52,064 nucleotides of DNA from Clostridia bacterium (GCA_900754695.1 CAAEDU010000044.1:1-52064); one strand, 5' to 3'. Counted from the stretch's first letter, positions 15,210 to 25,217 are shown. The notes: generated by a model from the sequence alone, not told the origin. Numbers and translations: made by a program.

Positions 15210-16895
15210 ATGAAAAAGATCCTAAAATGGTTTGACAAGATCATAAGGAATTTCTGGGTGCAGCTCATCGCCCTTGTCGTCGTCTCTGTCGGCATCTTTT
15301 TGCTGGGAGCGTTCATTGCCGGCGTTCCCGCCAAAGACAAGGCGTTGGAGATACTCACGGGCACGGATCTGCTCGGCGTCTTCCTTGCCGCGCTGATCTC
15401 CATCATCGTCGCCAAGGTGCTCATCCGCGTGAAGAACACGATGGAAGAGTCGCTGAAACTCGAAGACGACCATCACAAGATCATCTCGCGCTACTCAGGG
15501 CACAAGGTCATCGAAGAATATCCCGAAGAGAGCCGCTTCTCGCGTGACGGCGAACTGATGGTGATCGACTGTGTGCCCCAAAACATGCGTTGCCCGCGCA
15601 GCATGGTCAAGGACCGCTATTGCAAGGAATACAAACTTCGCGAAGAGGACATCTCGGACTATTTCGACCGTCACAGACTGCGCATCTCAGGCGTGGACGT
15701 CTTTGCCAACGTGAACGGCGACACCTCCGTCGTATTCCGCGACACCGACGTCATGCGGGAGCTGCCCGGCTTCGTGCGCGAAAATGCCGCCGCTCTCCTT
15801 GCCGCCCACGGCGGGTCCTCCATCAGCAACAACGTCACCATCCGCCTCAAAAAAGCGGGATATGACGAGCAAAAGCGCGAGCTCGTGCTCGACACCGAAC
15901 GCTCGCTGTATTTCTATATGCTGGTGACCAACCGCTGCATGGACTACTCCATCTCGGACACGATGACGCTGCGCGAAGTGTACGAGTTCAACGACAAGGT
16001 CTCTCCCCTCGAAGAGTCCAAGTTGGGCAATCAGATCGGCATCAACGGGTTGGTCTTCACCTCGGACGGCTATCTCCTCATCGAGAAGCGCGGCAAGAAA
16101 AAGACGACGTGGAAGGGCAAGTTGGCTCAGCCCATCTCCCTCGCTCTGAAGGAGAAAGACATCCTCCCGAACGGCGGGTTGATCGACGGCTCTCCCGAGG
16201 CGGCAAATGACGCATTCCGTGGGATAATCTTTCAAACTTTGCAGAAAAACTACGGGATCGACGAAAATATGATCGCAGGGATAGGGACGGACGGATCCGT
16301 CAAAAACGGTGCATTCGACCTCAAAGACAGCTTCCTCGGTCTCGCTCGCGACCTCATCGAGGGCGGCAAACCGAACATGTATTTCTACATCTCGCTCAAC
16401 GTGACCGCTGCCGAACTCAAAGCCGTCATGGAGCAAAGAGCGAAGGACGCCGCGGAAAGCGTCCCGAAGAAGCGCCGCAAGGGAAAGAGCGCAGCGCCCA
16501 TCGCCTGCCCGCAAGCGGAAGAGGATGCCGCACTCCCCCGGGAAGAGAAAGCCGGGGAGCACAAAAAGACGAAAGCCGAGCTCTTTCCCAGCCTTGAGAA
16601 GAGCAAGCTGGAGCGTGACCTTTATCTTGTAAAGTTCGACGACATCGGAGTGGACTTCGGCTATTCCGCAAAGCTCGACCCGAGGAAGACAGAGAGGGTG
16701 AGGTTCCGTTTCTACCCTTGTGTGAACAAATTCAAGGCGGCGGTGGACGGTGCGGGTTTCGCGTTGCGGCGCGCTTTCAATGTCAAGATAAAGAAAGAGT
16801 GCGGCGAAGCGCTGCTCACCTGCCTCTATTACGCCGAGGTCTGCCGCAAGAGGATATGCGGCAGGACGGGGCTTAATAAGGAGAGATCACGATGA
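15210..16895 (+). CDS. Two-TM membrane protein with degenerate Nudix-like domain
   Basis: A 561-residue protein not assigned to a named family. Two membrane helices (residues ~17-39 and ~52-70) precede a long cytoplasmic part. Around residues 270-400 there is a Nudix-like pattern: NGLVFTSDGYLLIEKRGKKK, then LAQPISLALKEK, and later FLGLARDLIEGGKPNMYFYI. The position of the Nudix catalytic helix reads AFRGIIFQTLQKNYG and lacks the REx2EE glutamates, so it would bind and not hydrolyse. A charged linker (~410-455, KKRRKGKS, many Lys/Glu) separates the C-terminal part. It is first in an operon with a sugar kinase and a hydroxyacid dehydrogenase (4-nt overlap), which suggests a sensor or signalling role tied to sugar-acid metabolism. 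Confidence 0.6.
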   Translation: MKKILKWFDKIIRNFWVQLIALVVVSVGIFLLGAFIAGVPAKDKALEILTGTDLLGVFLAALISIIVAKVLIRVKNTMEESLKLEDDHHKIISRYSGHKVIEEYPEESRFSRDGELMVIDCVPQNMRCPRSMVKDRYCKEYKLREEDISDYFDRHRLRISGVDVFANVNGDTSVVFRDTDVMRELPGFVRENAAALLAAHGGSSISNNVTIRLKKAGYDEQKRELVLDTERSLYFYMLVTNRCMDYSISDTMTLREVYEFNDKVSPLEESKLGNQIGINGLVFTSDGYLLIEKRGKKKTTWKGKLAQPISLALKEKDILPNGGLIDGSPEAANDAFRGIIFQTLQKNYGIDENMIAGIGTDGSVKNGAFDLKDSFLGLARDLIEGGKPNMYFYISLNVTAAELKAVMEQRAKDAAESVPKKRRKGKSAAPIACPQAEEDAALPREEKAGEHKKTKAELFPSLEKSKLERDLYLVKFDDIGVDFGYSAKLDPRKTERVRFRFYPCVNKFKAAVDGAGFALRRAFNVKIKKECGEALLTCLYYAEVCRKRICGRTGLNKERSR

Positions 16896-17884
16896 AAAAG
16901 ATCGTCGCATACGGAGAGATCCTGCTCCGCCTGTCCGCGACGGCGGACACCATACGCGCGAGCCGCGCCTTCGACGCCTGCTACGGCGGGACGGAATCAA
17001 ATGTGCTCGCCTGCCTGCACGCCCTCGGACACGAGACGGAATATCTCTCCGCCCTCCCGCAAAGTCCGCTGGGGCAAGCCGCCCTCGACCATCTTAAAAG
17101 GCTCGGCGTCGGGACGTCGCACGTCGTCACGGAGGGTGACGGCATGGGGATGTACTTCACCGAAAGCGGCAACGCGAGCCGCGGCGCGAACGTCGTCTAC
17201 GCACGGAAGCATTCCGCATTTACCCGCCTCGGCGAAAATTCTTTCGACCTCGACAGCGTGTTCACGGGCGCAGACCTCTTCCATGTGAGCGGCATATCCT
17301 TCGCGCTCTCCCCTTCTTCCCGCGAGCTTGCTTTCAGACTCGTCAGAGAAGCGCGTGAGCGCCACATACCCGTGTCGTTCGACTTCAACTACCGCCCCGC
17401 CCTCTGGAGCGTTGCCGAAGCGAAACCGATGCTCAAAAGAGCGGCGAAAGAGGCGGACATCCTGCTTGCGAGCAGCCGAGACCTTGCCGCTTTCATGGAT
17501 ACGGATGAGGAGCACGCCATGGACGACTACCCCGCCTGCAAAAGGCTGGTGCTGCGAGACCGCACTGCGCTCTCCCCCACGCGCCATTCCGTGCGCATAG
17601 TCATGTTCACGCGAGGCGCCGCACGCACGGAAGTGCCGGAGTTCACCTTCCCCGTAAGCGAGAAGATAGGCGGCGGCGACGCATTCAACGGCGCATTGCT
17701 GCACTCCGTGCTGACCGGCAGGAGCGACGCGGACATCCTGCGCTTCGCGGCGGCGGCATTTGCATTGAAACACACCGTCCCGGGCGACGTGCTCGCCCTC
17801 GGCGAAAAGGAGATCTCGGACTACTCCGCCGTCCTCGCGGCGGAAACCCCCGCCTCGAAGGCGGACATCGGAGGTGAACAGTGA
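16892..17884 (+). CDS. PfkB-family sugar kinase (2-keto-3-deoxygluconate kinase-like)
   Basis: A 330-residue ribokinase-family kinase. The N-terminus MKKIVAYGEILLRLS and the GGTESNVLACLHALGHE block correspond to PfkB signature 1. The catalytic base and anion hole are at KIGGGDAFNGALLH near residue 253, where Asp abstracts the proton from the sugar hydroxyl. The layout resembles KDG kinases more than fructokinases, but specificity cannot be set from sequence alone. Starts in an ATGA overlap with the upstream membrane protein and overlaps the downstream dehydrogenase by 4 nt, so the three are translationally coupled. Confidence 0.8.
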   Translation: MKKIVAYGEILLRLSATADTIRASRAFDACYGGTESNVLACLHALGHETEYLSALPQSPLGQAALDHLKRLGVGTSHVVTEGDGMGMYFTESGNASRGANVVYARKHSAFTRLGENSFDLDSVFTGADLFHVSGISFALSPSSRELAFRLVREARERHIPVSFDFNYRPALWSVAEAKPMLKRAAKEADILLASSRDLAAFMDTDEEHAMDDYPACKRLVLRDRTALSPTRHSVRIVMFTRGAARTEVPEFTFPVSEKIGGGDAFNGALLHSVLTGRSDADILRFAAAAFALKHTVPGDVLALGEKEISDYSAVLAAETPASKADIGGEQ

Positions 17885-18834
17885 CCAAACCTCGCATTTT
17901 GCTCAGCATTGCAGAAACGGACGACGCATTCGCGTCCATGGTGAAAGCCCTCTCCCCGCATGCGGAAGTCATCGTTGCGGGGCTCGAGGACTACTCTCTC
18001 AAAGGCGTGGACGCCTTTGTCGGCAAAAAAACGGACGCGGCGAAACTCGCCGAGGCGGATCGCCTCAAAGCCGTGTTCGCTTACAAGACGGGCGTGGACG
18101 ACTTCCCCGTGCGCGAGCTCGGCGAGCGCGGCATACTGCTCGTCAATTCGCACGTGAACTCGCGGTATATTGCGGAATATGCCTTCGGTCTCGCCATCGC
18201 GCTCGTCAGCCGCATCGCGGAGTTCGACCGCAAGATGCGCCAGGGGGACTGGGACATCGAAGACCCCTATTGGAAGAGTTTGTTCGCGATGAAAGCGGGG
18301 CTGGTCGGCTTCGGGCACATCGGGCGGGAGCTCCACGCTCTGCTTGCCGCCAACGGCATCCCGACCATGACCATAGACCGCGGCAAGGACTATCCGGACG
18401 GAGTGGAACTTGTCCCCTCCCTCGAAGAACTCTGCCGCAAGGCGGACATCCTCTTCCTCTCCCTTCCGCGGACGAGCGCCACGAACGGGATGTTCGGCAA
18501 AGAGATCTTCTCCCTGCTCAAAGGCAAATTCATAGTCAATGTGGGAAGAAGCAACTGCATCGACGAGGGTGCGCTCTACCATGCGCTGTCAAAGGGCGGG
18601 ATGGCGGGCGCCGCCATCGACACCTGGCGCGAAAAAGCGAGAAAGCCGGGCGAAGTGCTCATCCCCTTCGACCATCCCTTCCAGGAACTCGACAACATCC
18701 TGCTCTCCTCGCACAAAGCGATGCAACTCATCGACGGGCACTCACGCTATGTCGAGGACATAACGGCGCGCGTCCTGCTTTGGCTGGACGGCAAACCGAC
18801 GGGCAACGAAGTGGACTGCTCCAAAGGCTACTGA
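17881..18834 (+). CDS. D-isomer-specific 2-hydroxyacid dehydrogenase
   Basis: A 317-residue NAD(P)-dependent dehydrogenase. The Rossmann motif is GLVGFGHIGREL near residues 140-151. The catalytic Arg is at NVGRSNCIDEGAL and the catalytic His is probably in LSSHKAMQLIDGHS. The usual Glu segment (DVFExEP) reads AIDTWREKARKP, so the substrate pocket differs from typical phosphoglycerate dehydrogenase-like members. Starts with GTG at 17881, overlapping the kinase stop. With the PfkB kinase it suggests conversion of a sugar acid or hydroxyacid; the exact substrate is unknown. Followed by a terminator 27 nt after the stop. Confidence 0.82.
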   Translation: MTKPRILLSIAETDDAFASMVKALSPHAEVIVAGLEDYSLKGVDAFVGKKTDAAKLAEADRLKAVFAYKTGVDDFPVRELGERGILLVNSHVNSRYIAEYAFGLAIALVSRIAEFDRKMRQGDWDIEDPYWKSLFAMKAGLVGFGHIGRELHALLAANGIPTMTIDRGKDYPDGVELVPSLEELCRKADILFLSLPRTSATNGMFGKEIFSLLKGKFIVNVGRSNCIDEGALYHALSKGGMAGAAIDTWREKARKPGEVLIPFDHPFQELDNILLSSHKAMQLIDGHSRYVEDITARVLLWLDGKPTGNEVDCSKGY

Positions 18835-18861
18835 AATGCCGTCGGATCCGCTCCCCAAATC

Positions 18862-18890
18862 AAAACGACCGGCTGAGCCGGTCGTTTTCT
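18862..18890 (+). terminator. Terminator of the kinase/dehydrogenase operon
   Basis: A 12-bp stem (18862-18873 with 18877-18888), TGA loop, ending in TTTTCTTT. Confidence 0.85.
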
Positions 18891-19020
18891 TTGTGGTTTT
18901 TGAAGTGCCGGTGATGTCCGTTTGCCTGTTTATACGGCGTTCACTCCGCCGCGAACTGTCGAAAGCGGAACTTGCCACAATGCTGCGTCCGTCACCAGGC
19001 TTGAGTGTCGTCGAAGTCCA

Positions 19021-19044
19021 AAAGCGGAGCCTTAGGCTCCGCTC
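19021..19044 (-). terminator. Terminator of the purine operon (after folD)
   Basis: A 9-bp perfect stem (19024-19032 with 19036-19044), loop of 3, U-run on the minus strand. It lies 40 nt beyond the folD stop. Confidence 0.8.
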
Positions 19045-19084
19045 TCTTCACATTATATTTTGCTTTGCGGGAAGTCCCGCATTC

Positions 19085-19942
19085 TCATTTGTCCAGCCCC
19101 TTTTGCAGGCGGTACGCCTTGACGGTGTTTTGCAGCAGCATGGTCACCGTCATGGGTCCGACGCCGCCGGGGACGGGGGTGATGTAGGAGCACTTGGGTG
19201 CGACTTCGGCGTAATCCACGTCGCCGCAGAGCTTGCCGTTTTCGTCGCGGTCCATGCCGACGTCGATGACGACTGCGCCCTCCTTCACCATGTCCGCTTT
19301 CAGGAACTTGGCTTTGCCGATGGCGACGCACACGATGTCAGCGCGGGAAGTGACCGAGCCGAGATCCTTCGTGCGGCTGTGACATATCGTGACGGTGGCG
19401 TTGCGGTCGAGGAGGAGCTGCGCGAGCGGCTTGCCGACAAGGTTGGAGCGTCCGACGACGACGGCGTTCCTGCCCTCGATGGGGATGGAATAGTGGTCGA
19501 GCAGCTTGATGACGCCGTAAGGGGTGCATGGGATGAGCTCGGGCTCGCCCGTCCACAGCTTGCCCTTCTGCACGTAATGGCACCCGTCCACGTCCTTTGC
19601 GGGGTCGATAAGGTGCAGGAGCGCCGCCTCGTCGAGATGTTTCGGGACGGGAAGCTGCAAAAGGATGCCGCTGACGGCGGGGTCTGCGTTGAGAGCATCT
19701 ATCTTCTCCGCCACTTCCTCCTGCGTCGAGTCTGCGGGCATTTTCACGAGAGTGGACGTGATGCCCACCTCCGCGCAGCCGTTGATCTTGTTGCGCACGT
19801 ACACCTGGCTTGCGGGATCGTCGCCGACGAGGATGACCGCGAGCCCGATCTTGCCGAGGGTGTCCTGCGGCAGCGCCGCGACCTGCTTCGCGATGTCTTC
19901 GCGCGTGAGTTTTGCAACGAGTTTTCCGTCTATGACCTGCAT
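19085..19942 (-). CDS. folD: Methylenetetrahydrofolate dehydrogenase / methenyl-THF cyclohydrolase
   Basis: A 285-residue bifunctional folate enzyme that makes the 10-formyl-THF used by PurN and PurH. The catalytic Tyr and Lys are in VYVRNKINGC. Also present are VSGILLQLPVPKHLD, the PxKDVDG-type segment PAKDVDGCHY, the NADP-binding VVVGRSNLVGKP, and TPVPGGVGPMTVTMLLQNTV near the C-terminus. Start preceded by AAGGAGA. Last gene of the purine operon, 9 nt after guaB, which fits its role as one-carbon donor for the two formyl-transfer steps encoded upstream. Confidence 0.96.
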   Translation of the reverse strand: MQVIDGKLVAKLTREDIAKQVAALPQDTLGKIGLAVILVGDDPASQVYVRNKINGCAEVGITSTLVKMPADSTQEEVAEKIDALNADPAVSGILLQLPVPKHLDEAALLHLIDPAKDVDGCHYVQKGKLWTGEPELIPCTPYGVIKLLDHYSIPIEGRNAVVVGRSNLVGKPLAQLLLDRNATVTICHSRTKDLGSVTSRADIVCVAIGKAKFLKADMVKEGAVVIDVGMDRDENGKLCGDVDYAEVAPKCSYITPVPGGVGPMTVTMLLQNTVKAYRLQKGLDK

Positions 19943-19951
19943 ATGCTCTCC

Positions 19952-21460
19952 TTATCTGCTGCTGGTGTAGCCGGTGTTCTTCTGGATGACGTCGTGCGCG
20001 CCGCCCTCGGTGATGCTGGTGGCGGAGACCACGGTCATCTTTGCGGTCTGCTGGAGCTGCTTTATGGTGATCGCGCCGCAGTTGCACATGGTGGAACGCA
20101 CCTTATAAAGGCTCTTTTCTACATTATCTTTGAGGCTGCCGGCGTAGGGGACGTAGCTGTCCACGCCCTCCTCGAAGGAAAGACCGGACTTGCCGCCGAG
20201 ATCGTAACGCTGCCAGTTGCGCGCGCGGTTGCTGCCCTCTCCCCAATACTCCTTGACATAGTTGCCGTTGATGTTGAGCTTGGCGGTGGGGCTCTCGTCG
20301 AAGCGGGCGAAATATCTGCCCAGCATGAGGAAGTCCGCGCCCATGGCGAGTGCGAGGGTCATGTGATAGTCATGCACGATGCCGCCGTCCGAGCAGATGG
20401 GGATGTAGATGCCCGTCTTCTCGTAATACTCGTTCCTGGCTTCCGCCACCTCGATGAGCGCGCTCGCCTGTCCGCGGCCGATGCCCTTCTGTTCGCGGGT
20501 GATGCAGATGGAGCCGCCGCCGATGCCCACCTTGACGAAATCCGCACCGCACTCGGCGAGGAAGAAGAAACCGTCACGGTCAACGACGTTGCCCGCGCCC
20601 ACCTTGACGCTGTCACCGTAATTGCGGCGGATGAACTCGAGAGTGCGCTTCTGCCATATGCTGTAACCCTCAGAAGAGTCGATGCACAGCACGTCCACAC
20701 CCGCGTCGATGAGTGCGGGGACGCGCTTCTCGTAGTCCAGCGTGTTGATGCCCGCGCCCACCATATACCTCTTGTGATCGTCGAGCAGTTCCAGCGGGTT
20801 CTCCTTGTGCTGAGCATAGTCCTTGCGGAAGACCATATACATCAGGTTGCCCTCGTCCGACACGATGGGGATGGAGTTGAGCTTGTGCTCCCAGATGATG
20901 TCGTTCGCCTCCGCGAGCCCCGTGGAAGCGGGCGCCGTGACCAGCTTTTCGAGCGGGGTCATGAACTCCTTGATGGGAGTCTCGGGTGCCATGCGGCTGA
21001 CGCGATAATCACGCGAAGTCACGATGCCGAGCAGCTTGCCGAAGCTGGTGCCGTCGTGCGTGACGGCGATGGTGTTGTGTCCCTTGCGGCGCACGAGTTC
21101 CAGCACGTCCGCGAGGGTGCTGTCCGGGGTGAGGTTGGAGTCCGACACCACGAAGCCCGCCTTATAGTTCTTGACGCGCCTGACCATTGCCGCCTCGTCC
21201 TCCACCGACTGCGAGCCGTAGATGAAGGAGATGCCGCCCTCACGCGCCAGAGCGATGGCGAGCGTATCGTTGCTCACCGACTGCATGATGGCGGAAACGA
21301 GAGGGATGTTGAGCGAGATGGCGGGTTCCTCTCCCCTCGCGTGTTTTACGAGCGGGGTGCGAAGGCTGACGTTCGCGGGGATGCAGTTCTCGTCCGTGTA
21401 GCCGGGGATGAGAAGATACTCGCTGAAAGTTCTTGACGGTTCTTCAAAATACTTTGCCAT
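19952..21460 (-). CDS. guaB: IMP dehydrogenase
   Basis: A 502-residue NAD-dependent oxidoreductase that turns IMP into XMP, the first committed step to GMP. The TIM-barrel start (PLVSAIMQSVSNDTLAIALA), a pair of CBS domains (about residues 95-210), and the catalytic loop GGGSICITREQKGIGRGQ with the active-site Cys are all visible. The phosphate-binding SDGGIVHDY region and the flap EYWGEGSNRARN follow. It is in the purine operon between purL and folD. Some motif positions differ from common bacterial forms (GGGSICITR for GPGSICTTR), but the catalytic residues stay. Confidence 0.93.
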   Translation of the reverse strand: MAKYFEEPSRTFSEYLLIPGYTDENCIPANVSLRTPLVKHARGEEPAISLNIPLVSAIMQSVSNDTLAIALAREGGISFIYGSQSVEDEAAMVRRVKNYKAGFVVSDSNLTPDSTLADVLELVRRKGHNTIAVTHDGTSFGKLLGIVTSRDYRVSRMAPETPIKEFMTPLEKLVTAPASTGLAEANDIIWEHKLNSIPIVSDEGNLMYMVFRKDYAQHKENPLELLDDHKRYMVGAGINTLDYEKRVPALIDAGVDVLCIDSSEGYSIWQKRTLEFIRRNYGDSVKVGAGNVVDRDGFFFLAECGADFVKVGIGGGSICITREQKGIGRGQASALIEVAEARNEYYEKTGIYIPICSDGGIVHDYHMTLALAMGADFLMLGRYFARFDESPTAKLNINGNYVKEYWGEGSNRARNWQRYDLGGKSGLSFEEGVDSYVPYAGSLKDNVEKSLYKVRSTMCNCGAITIKQLQQTAKMTVVSATSITEGGAHDVIQKNTGYTSSR

Positions 21461-21521
21461 GGTCTTATCTCCGAAGATTTATCTTTTTTTCCTTTTGTTT
21501 TGGTTTGTGACTTCCCGCAGC

Positions 21522-24500
21522 TTAAGCGAAATATGCCGCCGCCGAGCGGAAGAGCGCCATATCGTAGTCGCCGGGGACGTTGAGGTAGAGCCCGTTGTCC
21601 ACGCGCTCGCTGTGCCCCATCTTGCCGAGCACCCTGCCGTCGGGAGACGTGATGCCCTCCACCGCCATGTCGCTGCCGTTGGGGTTGAAGGCGATGTCGT
21701 AGGTCGGCTCGCCGGAAAGATCGACGTACTGCGTCGCGATCTGCCCGTTCTTCGCGAGCCTCTCCAACCACTCGGGAGACGCCATAAACCTGCCCTCTCC
21801 GTGTGAGATCGGCACATTCACGATGTCGCCCACGCTCTTCAGGGTGAGCCAGGGAGAGAGGTCGGAGCAGACGCGCGTCCTCACGATCTTGGACTGGTGG
21901 CGCGCGATGGTGTTGTATGTGAGGGTGGGCGCGTTCTCGTCCGCGTCCACGATGTCGCCCACGGTCACGAGACCGAGCTTGATGAGCGCCTGGAAACCGT
22001 TGCAGATGCCCGCCATCAGACCGTCGCGGCGTTTGAGCAGGTCGCGCACCGCGTCCGTCACCTTGGCGCCGCGGAAGAATGAGGTGATGAACTTGCCGCT
22101 GCCGTCCGGCTCGTCGCCGCCCGAGAAACCGCCCGGGATGAAGACGATCTCTGCCTCGCGCACCTTTCTTGCGAACTCGTCTGCGGACTCCGCCACCGCC
22201 GCGGGAGTGAGATTGTTGATGACGAAGATCTCCGCGTCGATGCCCGCGCGCCTTGCCGCCTTTGCGGTGTCGTATTCGCAGTTGGTGCCGGGGAACACGG
22301 GGATGAGCATCTTGGGGGAAGCGAACTTCCTGCCGCTCTTTGCTGCCGCGCCGCCCGTATAACTCACCTTGGGGATGTCGCCGCCGCCCTGCTTTATGTT
22401 GCAGGAATAGACGCTCTCCAGCTTGTTCTCATATGCCTCGGAGAGCTCCGAAAGCGTCACGCTCTCGCCGCCGAAAACGAACGCGCGCTCCTCCGTCACC
22501 CTGCCGAGCTGCCTACCGAGCGTCACGCCCTCCGCGCACTCAATGACGAACGCGCCGTATTTATATCCGAAGACGTCTTCGAGGGTGACGCCGTCGGCAA
22601 ACCTGAAGCCGAATCCGTTGCCGAGAGCGCACTTGAACACCGCCTCCGCAACGCCGCCGTATGCGGGCGTATAAGCGGATATAACCTTGCCTTCGCGCAT
22701 GAGCGCATGCACTTTCTCCGCCGTTTGCAGGAAGCTCTCCGCCACGGGCAGACCGTCCGCGCCGTAGGCGCACTCCACGAGGCGCACCTCGCTCCCCTCG
22801 CGCTTGAACTCGGGCGAGACCGCCTCCTCGCACTTCTCCGTCGTGACGGCGAACGAGACGAGGGTCGGGGGCACGTCGATGTGCTCGAAGGTGCCGCTCA
22901 TGCTGTCCTTGCCGCCGATGGCTCCCATGCCGAGGTCACGCTGTGCACGGTACGCTCCGAGCAGCGCCGCAAGGGGCTTGCCCCAGCGCTCCGCCTTGCC
23001 CATGGGCTTCTCGAAATACTCCTGGAAAGTGAGATAAACTTCCCTTGTGCTCGCCCCCGCCGCGACCAGTTTCGCGACGCTTTCGATGACGGCGAGATAG
23101 GCGCCGTGGAAGGGGCTCTTTTCGCTGATAAAGGGGTTAAACCCCCAGGACATGAGCGAACAAGTGTCTGTTTCGCCATTTTCGACCGAGACCTTGTTGA
23201 CCATGCACTGTATGGGAGTGAGCTGATTTTTGCCGCCGAACGGCATCATCACCGTGCCCGCTCCGATGGTGCTGTCAAACCTCTCCGAAAGCCCGCGCTT
23301 GGAGCAGACGTTGAGCTCGGAGACCAGCGCTTTCATGCCCTCCGCAAAGCCTGCCGGGATGTCCTTACGGAGACTGCCCGCCTTCACCTGTTTTGCCGTG
23401 GCGTGCTTCTCCGCGCCGTTGGAATTGAGGAACTCGCGGGAGATGTCCACGATGATCTTCCCGTTCCATTGCATCCTGAGACGGGGTTCCTCGGTGACTT
23501 TCGCGACGACGGTGGCTTCGAGATTCTCGGCATTCGCGAGCGCGCGGAACTTCTCAGCGTTTTCGGGAGCGACCACCACCGCCATCCTCTCCTGCGATTC
23601 GCTGATGGCAAGCTCGGTGCCGTCCAGCCCTTCGTATTTCTTGGGCACGGCGTTGAGGTCGATGAAGAGCCCGTCCGCGAGCTCACCTATCGCAACGGAA
23701 ACGCCGCCCGCGCCGAAGTCGTTGCACCGCTTTATGAGAAGGGACGCCTCCGGGTTGCGGAAGAGACGCTGCAATTTGCGCTCCTCGGGAGCGTTGCCCT
23801 TCTGCACTTCCGCGCCGCAGGTGGAAAGGGACTCGGCGCTGTGCGCCTTTGACGAGCCCGTCGCTCCGCCGCAGCCGTCTCGTCCCGTCCTGCCGCCGAG
23901 CAGGATGACCACGTCGCCGGGGGCGGGAGTCTCTCTCACTACATTGCGCGCGGGAACGGCGCCCGTCACAGCGCCGATCTCGAGGCGCTTTGCGACATAG
24001 CCGGGGTGATATATCTCGTCCACGATGCCCGTGGCGAGCCCGATCTGGTTGCCGTAGGAGCTGTAACCGGCGGCAGCCGTGGTGACGATCTTTTTCTGCG
24101 GCAGTTTGCCGGGCAAGGTCTCCTCGATGGGAGTGAGAGGATCGCCCGCGCCCGTGACGCGCATGGCGGAATAGACGTATGCTCTCCCGGAGAGCGGGTC
24201 GCGGATGGCGCCGCCGATGCAGGTCGCCGCGCCGCCGAAAGGCTCTATCTCGGTGGGATGGTTGTGCGTCTCATTCTTGAACAGCAGCAGCCAGTCCTCA
24301 TCCTTGCCGTCGACGTCCACCTTGATCTTCACCGTGCAGGCGTTGATCTCGTCTGAGACGTCGAGGTTTTCGAGCTTGCCTTCCTTGCGCAGCATCTTCG
24401 CCGCGATGGTGGCGATGTCCATGAGGTTGACGGGTTTCTCCGTCCTGCCCAGCTTCTCGCGCACGGCAAGATAGTCCTCCCAAGCCGCCTGCACTTCCGC

Positions 24501-25217
24501 GTCCTCGAACTCCGCCTTGTCTATGGTGGTGAGGAAGGTGGTGTGACGGCAATGATCCGACCAATAGGTGTCGATCATCCTCACTTCCGTGAGAGTGGGG
24601 TCGCGGTGCTCGAAGGCGAAATAGTCGCGGCAGAACCTGACGTCGTCCGCGTCCATCGCGAGCCCGTATTTCCTCACGAATGCGGCGAGCTCGTCCTCGC
24701 CCATCTTTATGAAACCGTGCAGAGTCTCGACGTCATGCGGCGCGGGATATTCCGTTTTCAGAGTTTCGGGAAGCGCGGTGTCCGCCTCGCGGCACTCCAC
24801 GGGGTTGATGACGAATTTCTTTATCTTGCCGACATCCTCCGCCGTGAGGTCTCCGTAGAGGACGTAGAACTTCGCCGTCCTGACGACGGGCTTCTCACCC
24901 TGAGAGACAAGCTGTATGCACTGCGCCGCGGAGTCCGCGCGCTGGTCGAACTGCCCGGGGAGAGGTTCCACCCCGAAGACGGCGGCGGCGCCCTCAGTCT
25001 CTATCGCGAGGGTCACGGTATCGAGCTGCGGCTCGGAAAAAATGTTGCGCTTGGCATATTCCAAAAGCTCCCCGTCCGCGCCTTCCACGTCGTAACGGTT
25101 GACCACTCTGACGCGGGTGAGCCCCTTAATGCCGAGCATCCCGCGCGCCTCGGAAAAGAGTGCCCGCGCTTCAGCCGCGAGCGCCTCTTTCTTTTCGACG
25201 AACAATCTGTTTACCAT
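21522..25217 (-). CDS. purL: Phosphoribosylformylglycinamidine synthase, single-chain
   Basis: A 1231-residue large-type FGAM synthase, converting FGAR, ATP and glutamine to FGAM. The N-terminal PurS-like region, then the two AIRS-like halves (ETHNHPTEIEPFGGAATCIGG holds the ATP/metal site), are followed from ~residue 960 by the class I glutaminase: FPGTNCEYDTAKAA, GGFSGGDEPDGSGKF, the nucleophile Cys in AGICNGFQALIKLG, and His in ISHGEGRFMASPEW. The long in-frame extension upstream of 25217 has no ribosome site and is shadow sequence; ATG 25217 follows CGGAGGAG. Part of the purine operon; 58 nt separate it from purD. Confidence 0.95.
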   Translation of the reverse strand: MVNRLFVEKKEALAAEARALFSEARGMLGIKGLTRVRVVNRYDVEGADGELLEYAKRNIFSEPQLDTVTLAIETEGAAAVFGVEPLPGQFDQRADSAAQCIQLVSQGEKPVVRTAKFYVLYGDLTAEDVGKIKKFVINPVECREADTALPETLKTEYPAPHDVETLHGFIKMGEDELAAFVRKYGLAMDADDVRFCRDYFAFEHRDPTLTEVRMIDTYWSDHCRHTTFLTTIDKAEFEDAEVQAAWEDYLAVREKLGRTEKPVNLMDIATIAAKMLRKEGKLENLDVSDEINACTVKIKVDVDGKDEDWLLLFKNETHNHPTEIEPFGGAATCIGGAIRDPLSGRAYVYSAMRVTGAGDPLTPIEETLPGKLPQKKIVTTAAAGYSSYGNQIGLATGIVDEIYHPGYVAKRLEIGAVTGAVPARNVVRETPAPGDVVILLGGRTGRDGCGGATGSSKAHSAESLSTCGAEVQKGNAPEERKLQRLFRNPEASLLIKRCNDFGAGGVSVAIGELADGLFIDLNAVPKKYEGLDGTELAISESQERMAVVVAPENAEKFRALANAENLEATVVAKVTEEPRLRMQWNGKIIVDISREFLNSNGAEKHATAKQVKAGSLRKDIPAGFAEGMKALVSELNVCSKRGLSERFDSTIGAGTVMMPFGGKNQLTPIQCMVNKVSVENGETDTCSLMSWGFNPFISEKSPFHGAYLAVIESVAKLVAAGASTREVYLTFQEYFEKPMGKAERWGKPLAALLGAYRAQRDLGMGAIGGKDSMSGTFEHIDVPPTLVSFAVTTEKCEEAVSPEFKREGSEVRLVECAYGADGLPVAESFLQTAEKVHALMREGKVISAYTPAYGGVAEAVFKCALGNGFGFRFADGVTLEDVFGYKYGAFVIECAEGVTLGRQLGRVTEERAFVFGGESVTLSELSEAYENKLESVYSCNIKQGGGDIPKVSYTGGAAAKSGRKFASPKMLIPVFPGTNCEYDTAKAARRAGIDAEIFVINNLTPAAVAESADEFARKVREAEIVFIPGGFSGGDEPDGSGKFITSFFRGAKVTDAVRDLLKRRDGLMAGICNGFQALIKLGLVTVGDIVDADENAPTLTYNTIARHQSKIVRTRVCSDLSPWLTLKSVGDIVNVPISHGEGRFMASPEWLERLAKNGQIATQYVDLSGEPTYDIAFNPNGSDMAVEGITSPDGRVLGKMGHSERVDNGLYLNVPGDYDMALFRSAAAYFA

